Part shown: positions 9,365-19,759 of the stretch, piece after piece
Layout of the letters: every line of letters begins with the position of its first letter
Position numbering within the stretch: position 1 is the stretch's first letter
From: Faecalibacter sp. LW9
GTDB taxonomy: Bacteria; Bacteroidota; Bacteroidia; Flavobacteriales; Weeksellaceae
DNA length: 64,000 nucleotides
Reading direction: 5' to 3'
Assembly (NCBI RefSeq): GCF_034661295.1
Contig: NZ_CP141062.1
Location: 2,728,001-2,792,000 of the forward strand
Made by a program: the position numbers and the translations under genes
The notes under the pieces: generated by a model
Database searches by the model: none
What the model was told of the DNA's origin: nothing
What the model saw: the letters and a program-made list of their open reading frames with translations, nothing else

Positions 9365-12300
9365 TTACATGTTTCTTCTATACTGTCCACCAACTTCAAA
9401 CAATGCAGAAGTAATCTGACCCAACGAACAAACTTTCGTTGCTTCCATCAATACTTCAAAGATGTTTTTGTTGTTGATCGCAGCTTGTTGTGCAGCTTCT
9501 AATGCTTTTTCAACTGCAGCAGCATTTCCTTTGTTTAAGTTTTCTTTTGTTTTGATTTGGAATTGCTTTTCCTCTTCCGTTGCACGAATAACCTCTGCTG
9601 GAATCACAGTCTTAGAACCTGTTGAAGATAAGAACGTGTTCACCCCAATGATTGGGAATTGTCCGTTATGCTTCAATGTCTCGTAATACAATGATTCTTC
9701 CTGAATTTTAGAACGTTGATACATTGTTTCCATCGCTCCTAAAACTCCTCCACGCTCTGTGATTCGGTCGAATTCTGCCAATACCGCTTCTTCCACTAAG
9801 TCTGTCAATTCTTCGATGATGAACGATCCTTGAATTGGGTTTTCGTTTTTCGCTAAACCTAATTCTTTGTTGATGATCAACTGAATCGCCATGGCACGAC
9901 GCACAGATTCTTCTGTTGGCGTTGTAATTGCTTCGTCATATGCGTTTGTGTGTAACGAGTTACAGTTGTCGTAAATCGCGTATAATGCTTGTAATGTCGT
10001 ACGAATATCGTTGAAGTCAATTTCTTGCGCGTGTAAAGAACGACCAGATGTTTGAATGTGGTATTTCAACATTTGTGCACGTTCATTTGCACCGTATTTG
10101 TTTTTCAATGCTTTTGCCCAAATACGACGTGCCACACGACCAATCACAGCATATTCTGGATCAATACCATTCGAGAAGAAGAATGATAAGTTTGGTCCAA
10201 ATGCGTTGATGTCCATTCCACGAGACAAATAGTATTCCACGTAAGTGAATCCATTTGCCAATGTAAATGCCAACTGCGTAATTGGATTTGCTCCTGCTTC
10301 TGCAATGTGGTAACCTGAAATAGAAACGGAATAGAAGTTACGCACGTTGTTGTGAATGAAATACTCTTGTACGTCACCCATCAAACGCAATGCAAATTCT
10401 GTAGAGAAGATACATGTGTTTTGCGCTTGATCTTCTTTTAAGATATCTGCTTGTACCGTTCCACGAACTTGAGCTAATGTATTTTTCTTGATTTCTGCGT
10501 AAACGTCAGCAGGTAAAACTTGGTCACCTGTAACACCTAACAATAGCAACCCTAATCCATCATTTCCTTCTGGTAATTCACCGTTGTAACGTGGACGTTC
10601 TACACCTTTCTCCTTGTAAATCGCTTCGATTTTAGCTTCAACCTCTGCTTCTAGACCGTGTTCTTTGATGTATTTCTCACAGTTTTGATCGATTGCAGCA
10701 TTCATGAAGAATCCTAACAACATTGGTGCGGGACCGTTGATTGTCATCGATACAGATGTAGCTGGGTGAGATAAATCGAAACCTGAGTATAATTTCTTGG
10801 CATCGTCCAAACAACAGATGGATACACCTGCGTTACCAATTTTACCGTAAATATCTGGACGGTGACCAGGGTCATTTCCGTATAAGGTTACTGAGTCAAA
10901 TGCTGTAGACAAACGTTTTGCAGGCATTCCTTTCGATACGTAGTGGAAACGACGGTTGGTTCTTTCAGGACCTCCTTCTCCGGCAAACATACGCGTTGGA
11001 TCTTCTCCCTCACGTTTGAAAGGATATAAGCCAGATGTGAATGGGAATTCTCCTGGAACATTTTCTTGCAACACCCAACGTAAAATGTCACCCCAAGCTT
11101 CATACTTCGGCAAGGCAACTTTCGGGATTTGCAAGTGAGACAATGATTCAGAATGTGTTTGAATCTTAATCTCTTTATCACGAACCATAAATGAGTACAC
11201 TGGATTTTTGTACTTATTTACTTTTGCATCCCAAGTAGTGATCACCTCCCAGTTGTATGGATCTAAATTCATTTTCAATTTGTCGAATTCAGCTAACAAT
11301 AATTTGGCTAATTCCGCACCTTCAGTACCTACGATTTCGATTCCGTGTGGCGTCAAGTTTGGCGCTTTTCCAGTAATTGTTTCAATCGTTTTATAGATAC
11401 CGTATAATTTTTGAGCAACTTCTTTTTGCGACAATGCTTTCGCATCATAAGCACGGTTGTTTTCTGCAATTTCAGAAAGATAACGTGTACGTGCTGGTGG
11501 AATCACAAAAATCTTTTCAGACATTTCCTTCGTGATTTCGAATGTCGACTTTAAATCAGCACCTGTTTTTTCTACCACCTTATCCATAATCGCTTTATAC
11601 AATTGGTTTGTACCTGGATCGTTGAACTGAGAAGCAATTGTACCAAACACCGGCATCTCATCTGGATTAACATCCCATAAATTATGATTGCGTTGGTATT
11701 GTTTTTTCACATCACGTAAAGCATCCAACGCTCCTCGCTTATCAAATTTATTGATGGCTACTATATCAGCGAAATCCAACATATCGATTTTCTCTAATTG
11801 CGTAGCCGCACCAAACTCAGGTGTCATGATGTACAATGAAGCATCTGAATGGTCTAAGATTTCAGTATCTGATTGACCAATTCCAGAAGTTTCCAAGATG
11901 ATTAAGTCATATTTCGCTGCTTTTAAAACTTGAATGGCTTCTTCCACATATTTTGATAAAGCCAAGTTTGATTGACGAGTCGCCAATGAGCGCATGTAAA
12001 CACGAGGGTTATTAATGGAATTCATACGAATACGGTCGCCCAACAAAGCTCCTCCTGTTTTCTTTTTGGATGGATCCACAGAAATTAAAGCAATTTGCTT
12101 TTCAGGAAAATCAATTAAGAAACGGCGAACCAATTCATCCACCATAGAAGATTTTCCTGCTCCACCTGTTCCTGTGATTCCAAGAACTGGAGTTGATTTA
12201 TCTTCAACTTTATCAAAATCAAAAATTTTTAAGAAATCTTCTTCTCGGTTTTCAGCCAATGAAATCAATCTGGAGATAGTTGTTATATCTTTATCTTTTA

Positions 12301-12829
12301 ATGATTGGTAAATATCTTTTCCTTCAGGCAAAGTCAAATCAGGTGTAGGGAAATCTGATTTTTGAACCATATCATTGATCATTCCTTGTAATCCCATTTC
12401 ACGACCATCATCAGGAGAATAAATACGTGTAATACCATAATCCATCAATTCCTTGATCTCAGTTGGCAGGATTACTCCTCCACCTCCACCAACGATGCGG
12501 ATATGCCCTGCTCCTTTTTCTTGAAGCAAGTCATACATGTATTTGAAATATTCATTATGTCCACCTTGGTAAGATGTCATCGCAATTGCGTTTGCATCTT
12601 CTTGAATTGCAGTGTTTACTACATCTTCCACACTTTTATCGTGTCCAAGGTGAATGACCTCACATCCAGTTGCCTGAATGATACGGCGCATAATATTAAT
12701 TGCTGCATCATGCCCATCGAAAAGAGCCGCTGCAGTTACGATTCTAACTTTATTCTTTGGTTGATAAATTGCAGGCATTGCATGAGGATCAACCGTAGTT
12801 GAGTCTTGCGTTTTAGTATGATTTGACAT
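9365..12829 (-). CDS. icmF: fused isobutyryl-CoA mutase (IcmF)
   Basis: A 1154-residue fusion. Residues ~28-160 are the B12-binding domain (FDGHDAA, with the His40 cobalt ligand, and the GGGGGVI loop). Residues ~210-470 are the MeaB-type G-protein chaperone (P-loop GTGGAGKS). Residues ~580-1154 are the mutase TIM barrel. It interconverts isobutyryl-CoA and n-butyryl-CoA using adenosylcobalamin. The block [18 protein letters not shown] and the later [11 protein letters not shown] match IcmF rather than methylmalonyl-CoA mutase, which has Tyr and Arg at the substrate-specifying positions. Branched-chain acyl-CoA metabolism is the likely role. It is a single gene with a terminator on its 3' side. 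A relaxed specificity for other acyl-CoAs is possible. Confidence 0.93.
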   Translation of the reverse strand: MSNHTKTQDSTTVDPHAMPAIYQPKNKVRIVTAAALFDGHDAAINIMRRIIQATGCEVIHLGHDKSVEDVVNTAIQEDANAIAMTSYQGGHNEYFKYMYDLLQEKGAGHIRIVGGGGGVILPTEIKELMDYGITRIYSPDDGREMGLQGMINDMVQKSDFPTPDLTLPEGKDIYQSLKDKDITTISRLISLAENREEDFLKIFDFDKVEDKSTPVLGITGTGGAGKSSMVDELVRRFLIDFPEKQIALISVDPSKKKTGGALLGDRIRMNSINNPRVYMRSLATRQSNLALSKYVEEAIQVLKAAKYDLIILETSGIGQSDTEILDHSDASLYIMTPEFGAATQLEKIDMLDFADIVAINKFDKRGALDALRDVKKQYQRNHNLWDVNPDEMPVFGTIASQFNDPGTNQLYKAIMDKVVEKTGADLKSTFEITKEMSEKIFVIPPARTRYLSEIAENNRAYDAKALSQKEVAQKLYGIYKTIETITGKAPNLTPHGIEIVGTEGAELAKLLLAEFDKLKMNLDPYNWEVITTWDAKVNKYKNPVYSFMVRDKEIKIQTHSESLSHLQIPKVALPKYEAWGDILRWVLQENVPGEFPFTSGLYPFKREGEDPTRMFAGEGGPERTNRRFHYVSKGMPAKRLSTAFDSVTLYGNDPGHRPDIYGKIGNAGVSICCLDDAKKLYSGFDLSHPATSVSMTINGPAPMLLGFFMNAAIDQNCEKYIKEHGLEAEVEAKIEAIYKEKGVERPRYNGELPEGNDGLGLLLLGVTGDQVLPADVYAEIKKNTLAQVRGTVQADILKEDQAQNTCIFSTEFALRLMGDVQEYFIHNNVRNFYSVSISGYHIAEAGANPITQLAFTLANGFTYVEYYLSRGMDINAFGPNLSFFFSNGIDPEYAVIGRVARRIWAKALKNKYGANERAQMLKYHIQTSGRSLHAQEIDFNDIRTTLQALYAIYDNCNSLHTNAYDEAITTPTEESVRRAMAIQLIINKELGLAKNENPIQGSFIIEELTDLVEEAVLAEFDRITERGGVLGAMETMYQRSKIQEESLYYETLKHNGQFPIIGVNTFLSSTGSKTVIPAEVIRATEEEKQFQIKTKENLNKGNAAAVEKALEAAQQAAINNKNIFEVLMEATKVCSLGQITSALFEVGGQYRRNM

Positions 12830-13000
12830 TTTTTTGTTTGTTTTGATAAATACGAATATATAAAATTCAATTTAAATAAAAAGGATGATATTTAATTAAT
12901 TAGTACATTTGAAATAAATTGTAAGCGCATAAAATTTTTCCTCTATTTTAACCTATTTTAGGCGATATCATAAAAGAAACATTTTAGAAGATTCGAATTT

Positions 13001-13319
13001 TTAAACGTAATCCAATCCTTTGTTCATATCATTATCGGAAAAAGGAAGATAAGAATGATTTTTGGCCGTATACAATCCATTAGATGCCATTCAATCCAAC
13101 GTTTTGGCATTTTGAGGATTTAACAGTGGGTTGTAAAACAATGAAAACCTTTGTAAGGGAAACATTCGAATTAGAAAGTATGCTTGTAACAATGGTTCAA
13201 CTGAAGGAAAGAATCTCAAGAAAAATTTAAAATCATTTGGAAGGTTATGCAAATCTTAAATTATATCTATTTGCCATAATCGAACCAGGACTATAATTAG
13301 AAGAAACTATAAATTGTAT
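13001..13319 (-). pseudogene. possible remnant of an unidentified coding sequence
   Basis: The 12830-13358 interval has no intact gene. On the minus strand a protein-like reading can be followed: YSPGSIMANRYNLRF, then after a frame change LPNDFKFFLRFFPSVEPLL, NPLLNPQNAKTLD, a TGA, then MASNGLYTAKNHSYLPFSDN to a stop near 13001. The amino-acid composition is unlike random AT-rich translation, but no family was recognised. It needs one frameshift and one stop to be repaired. This is a tentative call. Confidence 0.25.
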
Positions 13320-13358
13320 CAATCAAGCGGAAATAATTAACACCGAACTACCCACCTT

Positions 13359-13886
13359 ATGAAAACAAAACAACTTGTATTTGCTTCAAGTAAAAAATTA
13401 AACGAATTTCAACTCTTTTCCATTTTTAATATTTTATTGGTATTGTTATTTCTAATTGATATTTGTCTATTAAAACCCAACGAGCGAACGGAAAAAATAG
13501 CTTTTGTACATACACAATATGATCATCAACGAAGAGGTATAATGAAAGCTTTTGATGTGATTTACACCGAAAATAATCAAAAGATACTGCTCGATCGTTT
13601 CCCGAAAGAAATTCTTGATTTACCTGAAGGAACACCTTTCACTTTACACGAGTCTAAAATCTTTCATAAAATACTCTTCGTATCCTTTCAAGACACAACA
13701 GAGCCAACTTCTATCAGTACAAAAGAATCTATCATATGGTTACTTATTGGATGTATGTTTATACAATTGTGCTCTATTTTTTTTCATCACCGTTTCATCG
13801 ATACAATCACAGCACTGAGCTTGTTTCCGATTTATTATTATATTGTGTTTGTCGAAATTTCGAAATGGATTTTCCTGAACTTCTAA
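13359..13886 (+). CDS. hypothetical membrane protein
   Basis: 175 residues, not recognised. There are three to four hydrophobic stretches: one near residues 22-40 (IFNILLVLLFLIDICLL), one near 125-145 (IIWLLIGCMFIQLCSIFF) and one or two in the last 30 residues (LSLFPIYYYIVFVEI). Between them lies a 75-residue soluble loop with charged residues. The arrangement suggests an inner-membrane protein with one sizeable extramembrane loop. It is followed by a very small acidic gene in the same direction. Confidence 0.6.
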   Translation: MKTKQLVFASSKKLNEFQLFSIFNILLVLLFLIDICLLKPNERTEKIAFVHTQYDHQRRGIMKAFDVIYTENNQKILLDRFPKEILDLPEGTPFTLHESKIFHKILFVSFQDTTEPTSISTKESIIWLLIGCMFIQLCSIFFHHRFIDTITALSLFPIYYYIVFVEISKWIFLNF

Positions 13887-13955
13887 AATCCTTAACATCA
13901 AATTAAACCATCTATAAGATATTATTCCTATCTTAGTCCTTTAATATTTATATTT

Positions 13956-14135
13956 ATGAATGAAATGGAAACTGATTTCTTTGAATTTGAATCAACGAAT
14001 TTTAATGATTTGAATTTTGAGAATGAAACTGAAATTTTCAGTGTAGAGCAAATTATTGGTGACACGTTAGAAAGTAACGAAATTTTTGAAGAATTAATCC
14101 ATAATATTGCTAAAGGAATTCATGAGTCACTCTAA
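13956..14135 (+). CDS. small acidic hypothetical protein (59 aa)
   Basis: Open frame from ATG 13956 to TAA 14135 encoding 59 residues. It is very acidic (repeated FEFE, NENE-type segments) and has a predicted helix at the end (EIFEELIHNIAKGIHE). A strong bidirectional terminator follows 50 bases later, which supports a transcribed gene ending here. No family is recognised and its small size makes chance possible. Confidence 0.45.
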   Translation: MNEMETDFFEFESTNFNDLNFENETEIFSVEQIIGDTLESNEIFEELIHNIAKGIHESL

Positions 14136-14183
14136 AATTCCTTCATAAATCTCTTTAGTCATAAGGAGATTTATGCTTAAATT

Positions 14184-14216
14184 AAAAGCTCTTCTAAAGT
14201 AGAAGAGCTTTTTTTT
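14184..14216. terminator. bidirectional intrinsic terminator
   Basis: Stem AAGCTCTTCTA / TAGAAGAGCTT with loop AAG and T-run. It lies between the small acidic gene and ung, which converge here. Confidence 0.9.
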
Positions 14217-14217
14217 A

Positions 14218-14880
14218 TTACCATTGAATTGGTGTCTTATTTTTTGACTGTAAAAATGCATTGGTTTTGGAAAATGGTTTACTTGCCCAGAATCCACGAT
14301 ATACAGATAAAGGTGATGGATGAGCCGTTTCAATTACAAAATGTTTGGTACGATCAATGGATTTTCCTTTTTTCTGAGCATAGCTTCCCCATAAAATAAA
14401 CACGATATTTTCTTTTTTTTCAGCCAATGCTTTAATAACCGCATCAGTAAAAGTTTCCCAACCTTTTTTCTGATGCGATCCTGCTTTTGATGCTTCAACG
14501 GTTAAAGTTGCATTCAACATCAAAACACCTTGGGACGCCCAACGGCTTAAATCGCCCGATGATGGAATAGAAACCCCTAAATCATCTTCTAACTCTTTAT
14601 AGATATTTTGTAAGCTTGGTGGAAAACGAATCCCATCATTCACTGAAAAACTAAGGCCATTTGCTTGACCTGGTCCATGATAAGGGTCTTGTCCTAAGAT
14701 CACCACTTTCACTTCATCAAAAGGCGTATGATCAAAAGCTGCAAATATTTTTGATGCAGGTGGATAAATGGTTTTTGTTTTATATTCGTTTTTAACAAAA
14801 TGAACCAAAGATTCAAAATAAGGTTGCTCAAATTCTGATGCTAGAACCTTTTTCCAACTTTCTTCTATATTTACTTGCAT
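14218..14880 (-). CDS. ung: uracil-DNA glycosylase
   Basis: 220 residues, the normal family-1 UDG length. It removes uracil from DNA as the first step of base-excision repair. The catalytic water-activating motif GQDPYHGPGQANGLSFSV is near residue 65, and the DNA-intercalation loop HPSPLSVYRGF with its essential His is near residue 190. The uracil-recognition segment VLMLNATLTVE is also present. It is a single gene that ends on a shared terminator. Confidence 0.96.
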   Translation of the reverse strand: MQVNIEESWKKVLASEFEQPYFESLVHFVKNEYKTKTIYPPASKIFAAFDHTPFDEVKVVILGQDPYHGPGQANGLSFSVNDGIRFPPSLQNIYKELEDDLGVSIPSSGDLSRWASQGVLMLNATLTVEASKAGSHQKKGWETFTDAVIKALAEKKENIVFILWGSYAQKKGKSIDRTKHFVIETAHPSPLSVYRGFWASKPFSKTNAFLQSKNKTPIQW

Positions 14881-14942
14881 AATGATCGATTATTAAATGG
14901 TAAAAATAAGCAATTATTAGGCTTTTATCCATTATGTCGCAT

Positions 14943-14971
14943 AAAAAAGGAGCTTGTAAACAAACTCCTGA
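14943..14971 (-). terminator. terminator of the cold-shock gene
   Basis: Inverted repeat AGGAGcTTGT / ACAAaCTCCT, with a T-run on the minus-strand side, just after the cold-shock protein stop codon. Confidence 0.7.
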
Positions 14972-14993
14972 GATATATTAAAATTCGATTGAA

Positions 14994-15413
14994 TTATTTT
15001 TTCTTGATATTCACCGCTCTAAAACCTTTATCAGACATCTCTTTTTCAAACGTCACTTTATCGTTCACTTTAATCGGTTCTTTTAATTGCGAATTGTGGA
15101 AGAAAACATTCTCTTTTTCACCTTCTTCTTTGATAAACCCAAAACCTTTTTCGGTATTAAATGTCGCTATCACTCCTTCAAATGATGTATCCATATCGCG
15201 GTTACGACCACCTTTTTTCAAGTCTTCTTCGCGGTTTTGTAAATGTGGTGGTACATCTGTAAAGTTCCCATTAACATCGACATAAACAATCATATCCTCA
15301 AGCGATTTCCCTTTGTTATTATTGGTTTTACGCTCTTCCCTTTTGTTTAATTTTTCTTTTCTTTTTAAATCTTTCTTTTTATTCTTTTCTTTTTTAGATT
15401 GAGAATCTGCCAT
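14994..15413 (-). CDS. cold-shock domain protein with basic N-terminal extension
   Basis: 139 residues. The first ~40 residues are an extremely Lys/Arg-rich tail (KKEKNKKKDLKRKEKLNKRE), followed by a linker (SLEDMIVYVDVNGNFTDVPP). The C-terminal ~65 residues are an OB-fold cold-shock domain with RNP1 (KGFGFI) and RNP2 (VFFHNS). It should bind single-stranded RNA or DNA, and the basic tail probably adds unspecific nucleic-acid affinity. This tailed form is common in Flavobacteriia and differs from the ~65-residue CspA. Confidence 0.88.
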   Translation of the reverse strand: MADSQSKKEKNKKKDLKRKEKLNKREERKTNNNKGKSLEDMIVYVDVNGNFTDVPPHLQNREEDLKKGGRNRDMDTSFEGVIATFNTEKGFGFIKEEGEKENVFFHNSQLKEPIKVNDKVTFEKEMSDKGFRAVNIKKK

Positions 15414-15795
15414 ATTATTTATAAAATTTTAACCAAACGTGGTTGTATTGTGAATTTTGAATGAAGATCTGATATGATCATGACTAAATTTGAGGTAAAA
15501 AACATCGATGGTTAAGCAGTTTATAAACGATTTGAAAATCTATGAAGAGATAAAAAGTTTAACTGGGAAGTCAATCAGGTGGATTACAACAAAATGAATT
15601 TCATTCCTATTTGATGGCAAATTTACGTACAAATAATGAGTAAATCCATTTTTAAAGCATTTATTTAACATAATAGGCGAAAAACGTTAAAATTTACCCT
15701 ATCCTTCATGGGTAGAATTAAATAAGACTCATCAGAAAATTGTATCTTTACCATCTTATTATAATTCTCACGATTAAGAACGTACGAAAGTATTA
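15414..15795. other. intergenic region between the divergent cold-shock and mutS2 genes
   Basis: 382 bp with no credible coding frame. It must hold both divergent promoters and probably a long 5' leader for the cold-shock gene. A near match to the flavobacterial -7 box (TATCTTTA) lies about 50 bases before mutS2, but no TTG at the right distance was found. Confidence 0.4.
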
Positions 15796-17943
15796 ATGCA
15801 GATATCAAAACAAACCTTAAAGGATTTAGAGTTTAATGCTGTACAAGAAGAAATAGCAGCATTTGCGTATACAGAAAAAGTAGAAGATTTCATTCGAACA
15901 TTACACCCGTATGAAGACCAAACTGCTTTAATCCAAGATTTAAAAACAACCAACGAATATTTAACAAGTATTGAAAGTGGAAATCAATTCCCATTTTCTG
16001 AATACTTTATACTAGATGAATATTTAACACGATTAGAAATTGAAAATTATTATCTGCCTGCAGAGGAATTTTTCAAAATTAAATCGAATACTTTACAAGT
16101 GAAAGAAGTGCTAAAGCACATCACCGCTTTTGAGGAATATTACCCCGCTTTAACTGAAAAAGCTTCGTCCATTAAATATGAAAAAGAGATTATCAAACTC
16201 ATTGATAATGTTTTCAATAAATTTGGTGAAGTGAAAGATGATGCGAGTCCAGAACTGAAGATTATTCGTGACCGATTACGTCATTTGAATTCAAGAATTA
16301 CGGAATTGTTCAACAAATCCATGGCTTATCACTCGGATTATTTGGATGATATACGCGAATCAGTTATTGGAAATCGTCGGGTATTAGCAGTTAAATCATT
16401 TCAACGAAAACGTGTTAAAGGACAATTTTTAGGAACTTCTAAAACAGGATCAATTACTTTCATTGAGCCTGAAAGTGTACAAGGTCCACGCCGTGAATTT
16501 GAAGAATTAAAGGAAGAAGAAAAACACGTGATTATTCGAATTCTTCTGGATTTAACGGCTAAAATTGCAATTTTTAAACCAAATCTAGAAGAATATCAGA
16601 CTTTTTTAGAGTACATTGATTTTACGCAAGCTAAAGCAAAATATGCGCATGCCATCAATGGCGTATTACCACAAATTACAGGCGATTTAAAAATTAAATT
16701 GGTGGACGCTTATCATCCCCTTTTGTATTTAAATAATTTGCGAAATCAACAAAAAACAATTCCACAAAGTCTTACACTTGATAAAGATTGTCGCATCATC
16801 ATTATCTCTGGTCCAAATGCTGGAGGAAAATCCATTACCTTAAAGACAATTGGTTTATTGCAACTTATGGTTCAGTCGGGGGTTTTAGTACCCGTACATG
16901 AATCCAGTGAATTTGGATTTTTCACACAGATTTTTACGGATATCGGTGACAATCAATCCATCGAAAACCATTTATCGACCTATAGTTATCGATTAAAACA
17001 AATGTCTTATTTCTTAAGACAAGCCGATGAACACTCCTTATTGCTAGTCGATGAATTTGGGACAGGATCTGATCCTGAATTAGGAGGAGCTTTAGCTGAA
17101 GTATTTTTTGAAGAATTTTACGAACGTAACTCGTTTGGGGTTTTCACAACACACTATACCAACATTAAATTAAGTGCGGAAAGTTTACCACAAGCAATAA
17201 ATGCTTGTATGCTGTTCGATAAAAAATCATTAGAGCCTTTATATCGTTTAGAAATTGGACAAGCTGGAAGTTCATTTACTTTTGAAGTTGCGGAGAAAAA
17301 TAAAATTCCATTTCGATTAATCAATCGCGCAAAGAAAAAAGTGGAAAGTGATAAAGTCAATTTGGATAAAACCATTCTAAAACTTCAGCAAGAGAAATTT
17401 GAAATTCAAAAAACAAAAGATCAAGTCGAAGAACTTAAAGAAACCAACTTGATCAACAATGAAGAATTGGAATTGACCAAAGAGAAAATTCAGCAGAAAT
17501 TATATGATTTCCAGCAATTATACGATCGTGAACAAAAAACGATGATGCTAGGAAAACGGATTGTAGATATGTCGGATGCTTATCTTAAGTCTAAGAACAA
17601 AAAACAATTAATTGCTAATTTCTTAAAAATGGTAGAAATGGAAAATGCCAAGAAAACCAAAGAAGTACAGCAATACAAGAAAATTGAAAAGATCATTGAA
17701 AAAGAAGTGCAACGTGAATTAAAACAAAATGCTACTGAAATTTCAAAACAAAAAGATGTGCTTGAACAAAAAGAAAAAGCAGAAACCAAAAAGAAAATTG
17801 AAGCTCTAAAAGTGGGTGATCGTGTAAAAATCCATGGTTCATCATCTGTAGGAACCATTGATAAAATCAAAAAAGAAACGGTTTTTGTAAATTATGGCTT
17901 ATTTACAACACAAATTAATGTTAACGAGGTGTATAAAATATAG
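15796..17943 (+). CDS. mutS2: MutS2 family ATPase, without Smr domain
   Basis: 715 residues. A helical core/clamp region covers ~1-300, the Walker A GPNAGGKS is near 338, the Walker B and signature LLLVDEFGTGSDPE near 417, and a long coiled coil (~510-660) follows. The C-terminus is a small KOW-like domain (VGDRVKIHG...GTIDKI). Classical MutS2 ends in an Smr endonuclease domain; none is present here, as is common in this class. It is likely to act on branched DNA or stalled/collided ribosomes rather than in mismatch repair. Its last 26 bases overlap the next gene. Confidence 0.9.
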   Translation: MQISKQTLKDLEFNAVQEEIAAFAYTEKVEDFIRTLHPYEDQTALIQDLKTTNEYLTSIESGNQFPFSEYFILDEYLTRLEIENYYLPAEEFFKIKSNTLQVKEVLKHITAFEEYYPALTEKASSIKYEKEIIKLIDNVFNKFGEVKDDASPELKIIRDRLRHLNSRITELFNKSMAYHSDYLDDIRESVIGNRRVLAVKSFQRKRVKGQFLGTSKTGSITFIEPESVQGPRREFEELKEEEKHVIIRILLDLTAKIAIFKPNLEEYQTFLEYIDFTQAKAKYAHAINGVLPQITGDLKIKLVDAYHPLLYLNNLRNQQKTIPQSLTLDKDCRIIIISGPNAGGKSITLKTIGLLQLMVQSGVLVPVHESSEFGFFTQIFTDIGDNQSIENHLSTYSYRLKQMSYFLRQADEHSLLLVDEFGTGSDPELGGALAEVFFEEFYERNSFGVFTTHYTNIKLSAESLPQAINACMLFDKKSLEPLYRLEIGQAGSSFTFEVAEKNKIPFRLINRAKKKVESDKVNLDKTILKLQQEKFEIQKTKDQVEELKETNLINNEELELTKEKIQQKLYDFQQLYDREQKTMMLGKRIVDMSDAYLKSKNKKQLIANFLKMVEMENAKKTKEVQQYKKIEKIIEKEVQRELKQNATEISKQKDVLEQKEKAETKKKIEALKVGDRVKIHGSSSVGTIDKIKKETVFVNYGLFTTQINVNEVYKI

Positions 17944-18274
17944 TATAATTGTATCTATAGTATTTTTGCAATCTTGTGATTTCATTTTATCACAAGAGGA
18001 TGATCACATTAAAACCTATTTATGCTATCCTTGGGTTGATATCATACAATTCGGTAAACTAAACAGTGATTGTAAGTATTCGATAAAATATAAAAATCCT
18101 CATACTTCTATGGAAGGACATTTTGTATTAACATTTAAAAATAATAAACGAAATTATAATCTTAATTCGAAAGAAATAAAAATCACACCAGGACAAAATG
18201 AGGTTGTTCTAACGATTTCCAATTGTAATTTCGATGATCAATTAATAGATGTATGTTTCGCAACCTATCAATAA
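17918..18274 (+). CDS. hypothetical lipoprotein overlapping the mutS2 end
   Basis: 118 residues from the ATG at 17918, inside the mutS2 3' end in a different frame. The N-terminus is a clear lipoprotein signal (IIVSIVFLQSC, lipobox LQSC). The mature part has several Cys residues and beta-rich segments (YSIKYKNPHTSMEGHFVLTF, LTISNCNF). The overlap suggests translational coupling to mutS2. An ATG at 17894 would put eight residues before the signal and is less likely. Function unknown. Confidence 0.6.
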   Translation: MLTRCIKYSIIVSIVFLQSCDFILSQEDDHIKTYLCYPWVDIIQFGKLNSDCKYSIKYKNPHTSMEGHFVLTFKNNKRNYNLNSKEIKITPGQNEVVLTISNCNFDDQLIDVCFATYQ

Positions 18275-18306
18275 AAAAAGGCTTTACGTAATGTAAAGCC
18301 TTTTTT
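18273..18306. terminator. bidirectional intrinsic terminator
   Basis: Stem AAAGGCTTTAC / GTAAAGCCTTT with loop GTAAT region and T-run, directly after the lipoprotein stop. Confidence 0.9.
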
Positions 18307-18415
18307 AATCGTGGTTAATCTTACCGTAACCTTTATAGAAAGATGATGCAAAAAGCATCACAATAAATAATATTGGAATTAAGCACACTACGAGTAATAG
18401 TAAAAACATCTTCAT
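18305..18415 (-). CDS. candidate 36-residue membrane microprotein
   Basis: Minus-strand frame of 36 codons, ATG at 18415 to TAA at 18305. It encodes one strongly hydrophobic helix (FLLLLVVCLIPILFIVMLF) followed by a short basic tail (SFYKGYGKINHD). It ends exactly at a bidirectional terminator. The layout (one TM plus positive cytoplasmic tail) is typical of small membrane proteins. No family is recognised, and chance cannot be ruled out for so short a frame. Confidence 0.4.
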   Translation of the reverse strand: MKMFLLLLVVCLIPILFIVMLFASSFYKGYGKINHD

Positions 18416-18659
18416 ACTTCAAATAATTTTTTCCTTGCACAGCAAATTTGATGATATATTAATAACTAAAGCAATAATTTATATTATTTAACACTTTTTT
18501 GTTTATTTTTTAAATATTAAGCATATTTTAATTCAATATTTTAACAACTTAAACAAATGAAACACCAATTTCACTTCTTTCATTGCTAATTTCACATTAA
18601 CTAATTATTAAATAGTAAAACAACAATAAATTATTAGAAAACATATCAAATTAATTTAT

Positions 18660-18667
18660 TAGCTTTG
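18660..18667 (+). promoter_or_regulatory. -7 element candidate for the endonuclease genes
   Basis: TAGCTTTG matches the Bacteroidota TAnnTTTG box and lies 50 bases before the first endonuclease start, in a 300-bp AT-rich gap that holds nothing else recognisable. No TTG -33 box is seen at the usual distance. Confidence 0.4.
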
Positions 18668-18716
18668 TTGCCCTTTAAAAATTTTAAAAACTAAACAATT
18701 CACTCTTTTAATAATT

Positions 18717-19757
18717 ATGAGAAAATTATACTCTCTTTTATTTGCTATGATGGCTATCGTAGCAACAGCTCAACAAGCCTATTATAATGGCATAAACTTC
18801 AATTTACGCGGGATAGCATTAAAGCAAGAATTAGCTCAATTAATTACCGCAACTCATACAAAAACGTTAAGCTATTCGGATGTATGGGGTGCTTTAAAAG
18901 TAACGGACCTTGATCCTACAAATTCAAGCCGTGTGGTATTAATTTATGGGTATAATCCTAGTTCTTTTGGTGATGATGCGTATTACAATGGCGTAAACAA
19001 CAATGGTGGAAACAATGGACAATGGAACCGTGAACATACATTTGCTAAATCTTTAGGAAATCCAAATTTAGGTAAAGCAGGTCCAGGAGCTGATGCACAC
19101 CACTTACGTGCTTCAGATGTAAACCGTAATACAAGTCGAGGAAATTTAAAATTTGCAGATGGTTCAGGTAACTCTCATAATGTTGGAAATGGATGGTATC
19201 CTGGAGACGAATGGAAAGGAGATGTTGCACGTATGATGATGTACATGTATTTACGTTATGGAGACCAATGTATACCTACACGTGTTGGAATCGGTAGTAC
19301 AGACAATACACCAGATGATATGATTGATTTATTTTTACGTTGGAACGCAGAAGATCCAGTTTCTCAACTTGAAATTCAACGTAACGAATATTTAGGTGAT
19401 AGATCTAATCGTTATGCACAAGGAAATCGTAATCCATTCATCGATAATCCTTATTTAGCTACATTAATTTGGGGAGGTCCGGCAGCTCAAGATTTATGGA
19501 ATTTATCAAACGTAGATTATACTGTAAAGTCAAACGAAATTAAAGTAGCAACACAAGGTTCTTCAATTTTAGTTCAGTCTGCAAAAGCTTTAATTCAAAC
19601 AGTTTCAATTTACTCTTCTAACGGACAATTAAATAAGGTTTTTAATAACGCCAGCAATCAACAAAATATCGAAATTAAAAACAATCCTAAAGGAGTTTAT
19701 TTCTTAAAAATTGAGGGAGATAAAATCGATGAAACGAAAAAAGTTGTGATAAAATAA
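18717..19757 (+). CDS. secreted endonuclease I family nuclease with T9SS tail
   Basis: 346 residues. It has a signal peptide (MRKLYSLLFAMMAIVATAQ), an endonuclease I (EndA/NucM-type) catalytic domain with the HNH-like core WNREHTFAKSLG and DAHHLRASDVNRNTSRGNL (residues ~100-150), and a C-terminal T9SS type A sorting domain (VSIYSSNGQLNKVF ... NNPKGVYFLKIEGD, last ~75 residues). The protein is predicted to cross the outer membrane through the type IX system and degrade extracellular DNA or RNA. A paralog follows two bases later. Confidence 0.9.
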   Translation: MRKLYSLLFAMMAIVATAQQAYYNGINFNLRGIALKQELAQLITATHTKTLSYSDVWGALKVTDLDPTNSSRVVLIYGYNPSSFGDDAYYNGVNNNGGNNGQWNREHTFAKSLGNPNLGKAGPGADAHHLRASDVNRNTSRGNLKFADGSGNSHNVGNGWYPGDEWKGDVARMMMYMYLRYGDQCIPTRVGIGSTDNTPDDMIDLFLRWNAEDPVSQLEIQRNEYLGDRSNRYAQGNRNPFIDNPYLATLIWGGPAAQDLWNLSNVDYTVKSNEIKVATQGSSILVQSAKALIQTVSIYSSNGQLNKVFNNASNQQNIEIKNNPKGVYFLKIEGDKIDETKKVVIK

Positions 19758-19759
19758 TC

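Noticed and set aside
9462-12802. Several plus-strand frames inside icmF
   Set aside because: They are antisense shadows of a well-supported 1154-codon gene without signals or homology.
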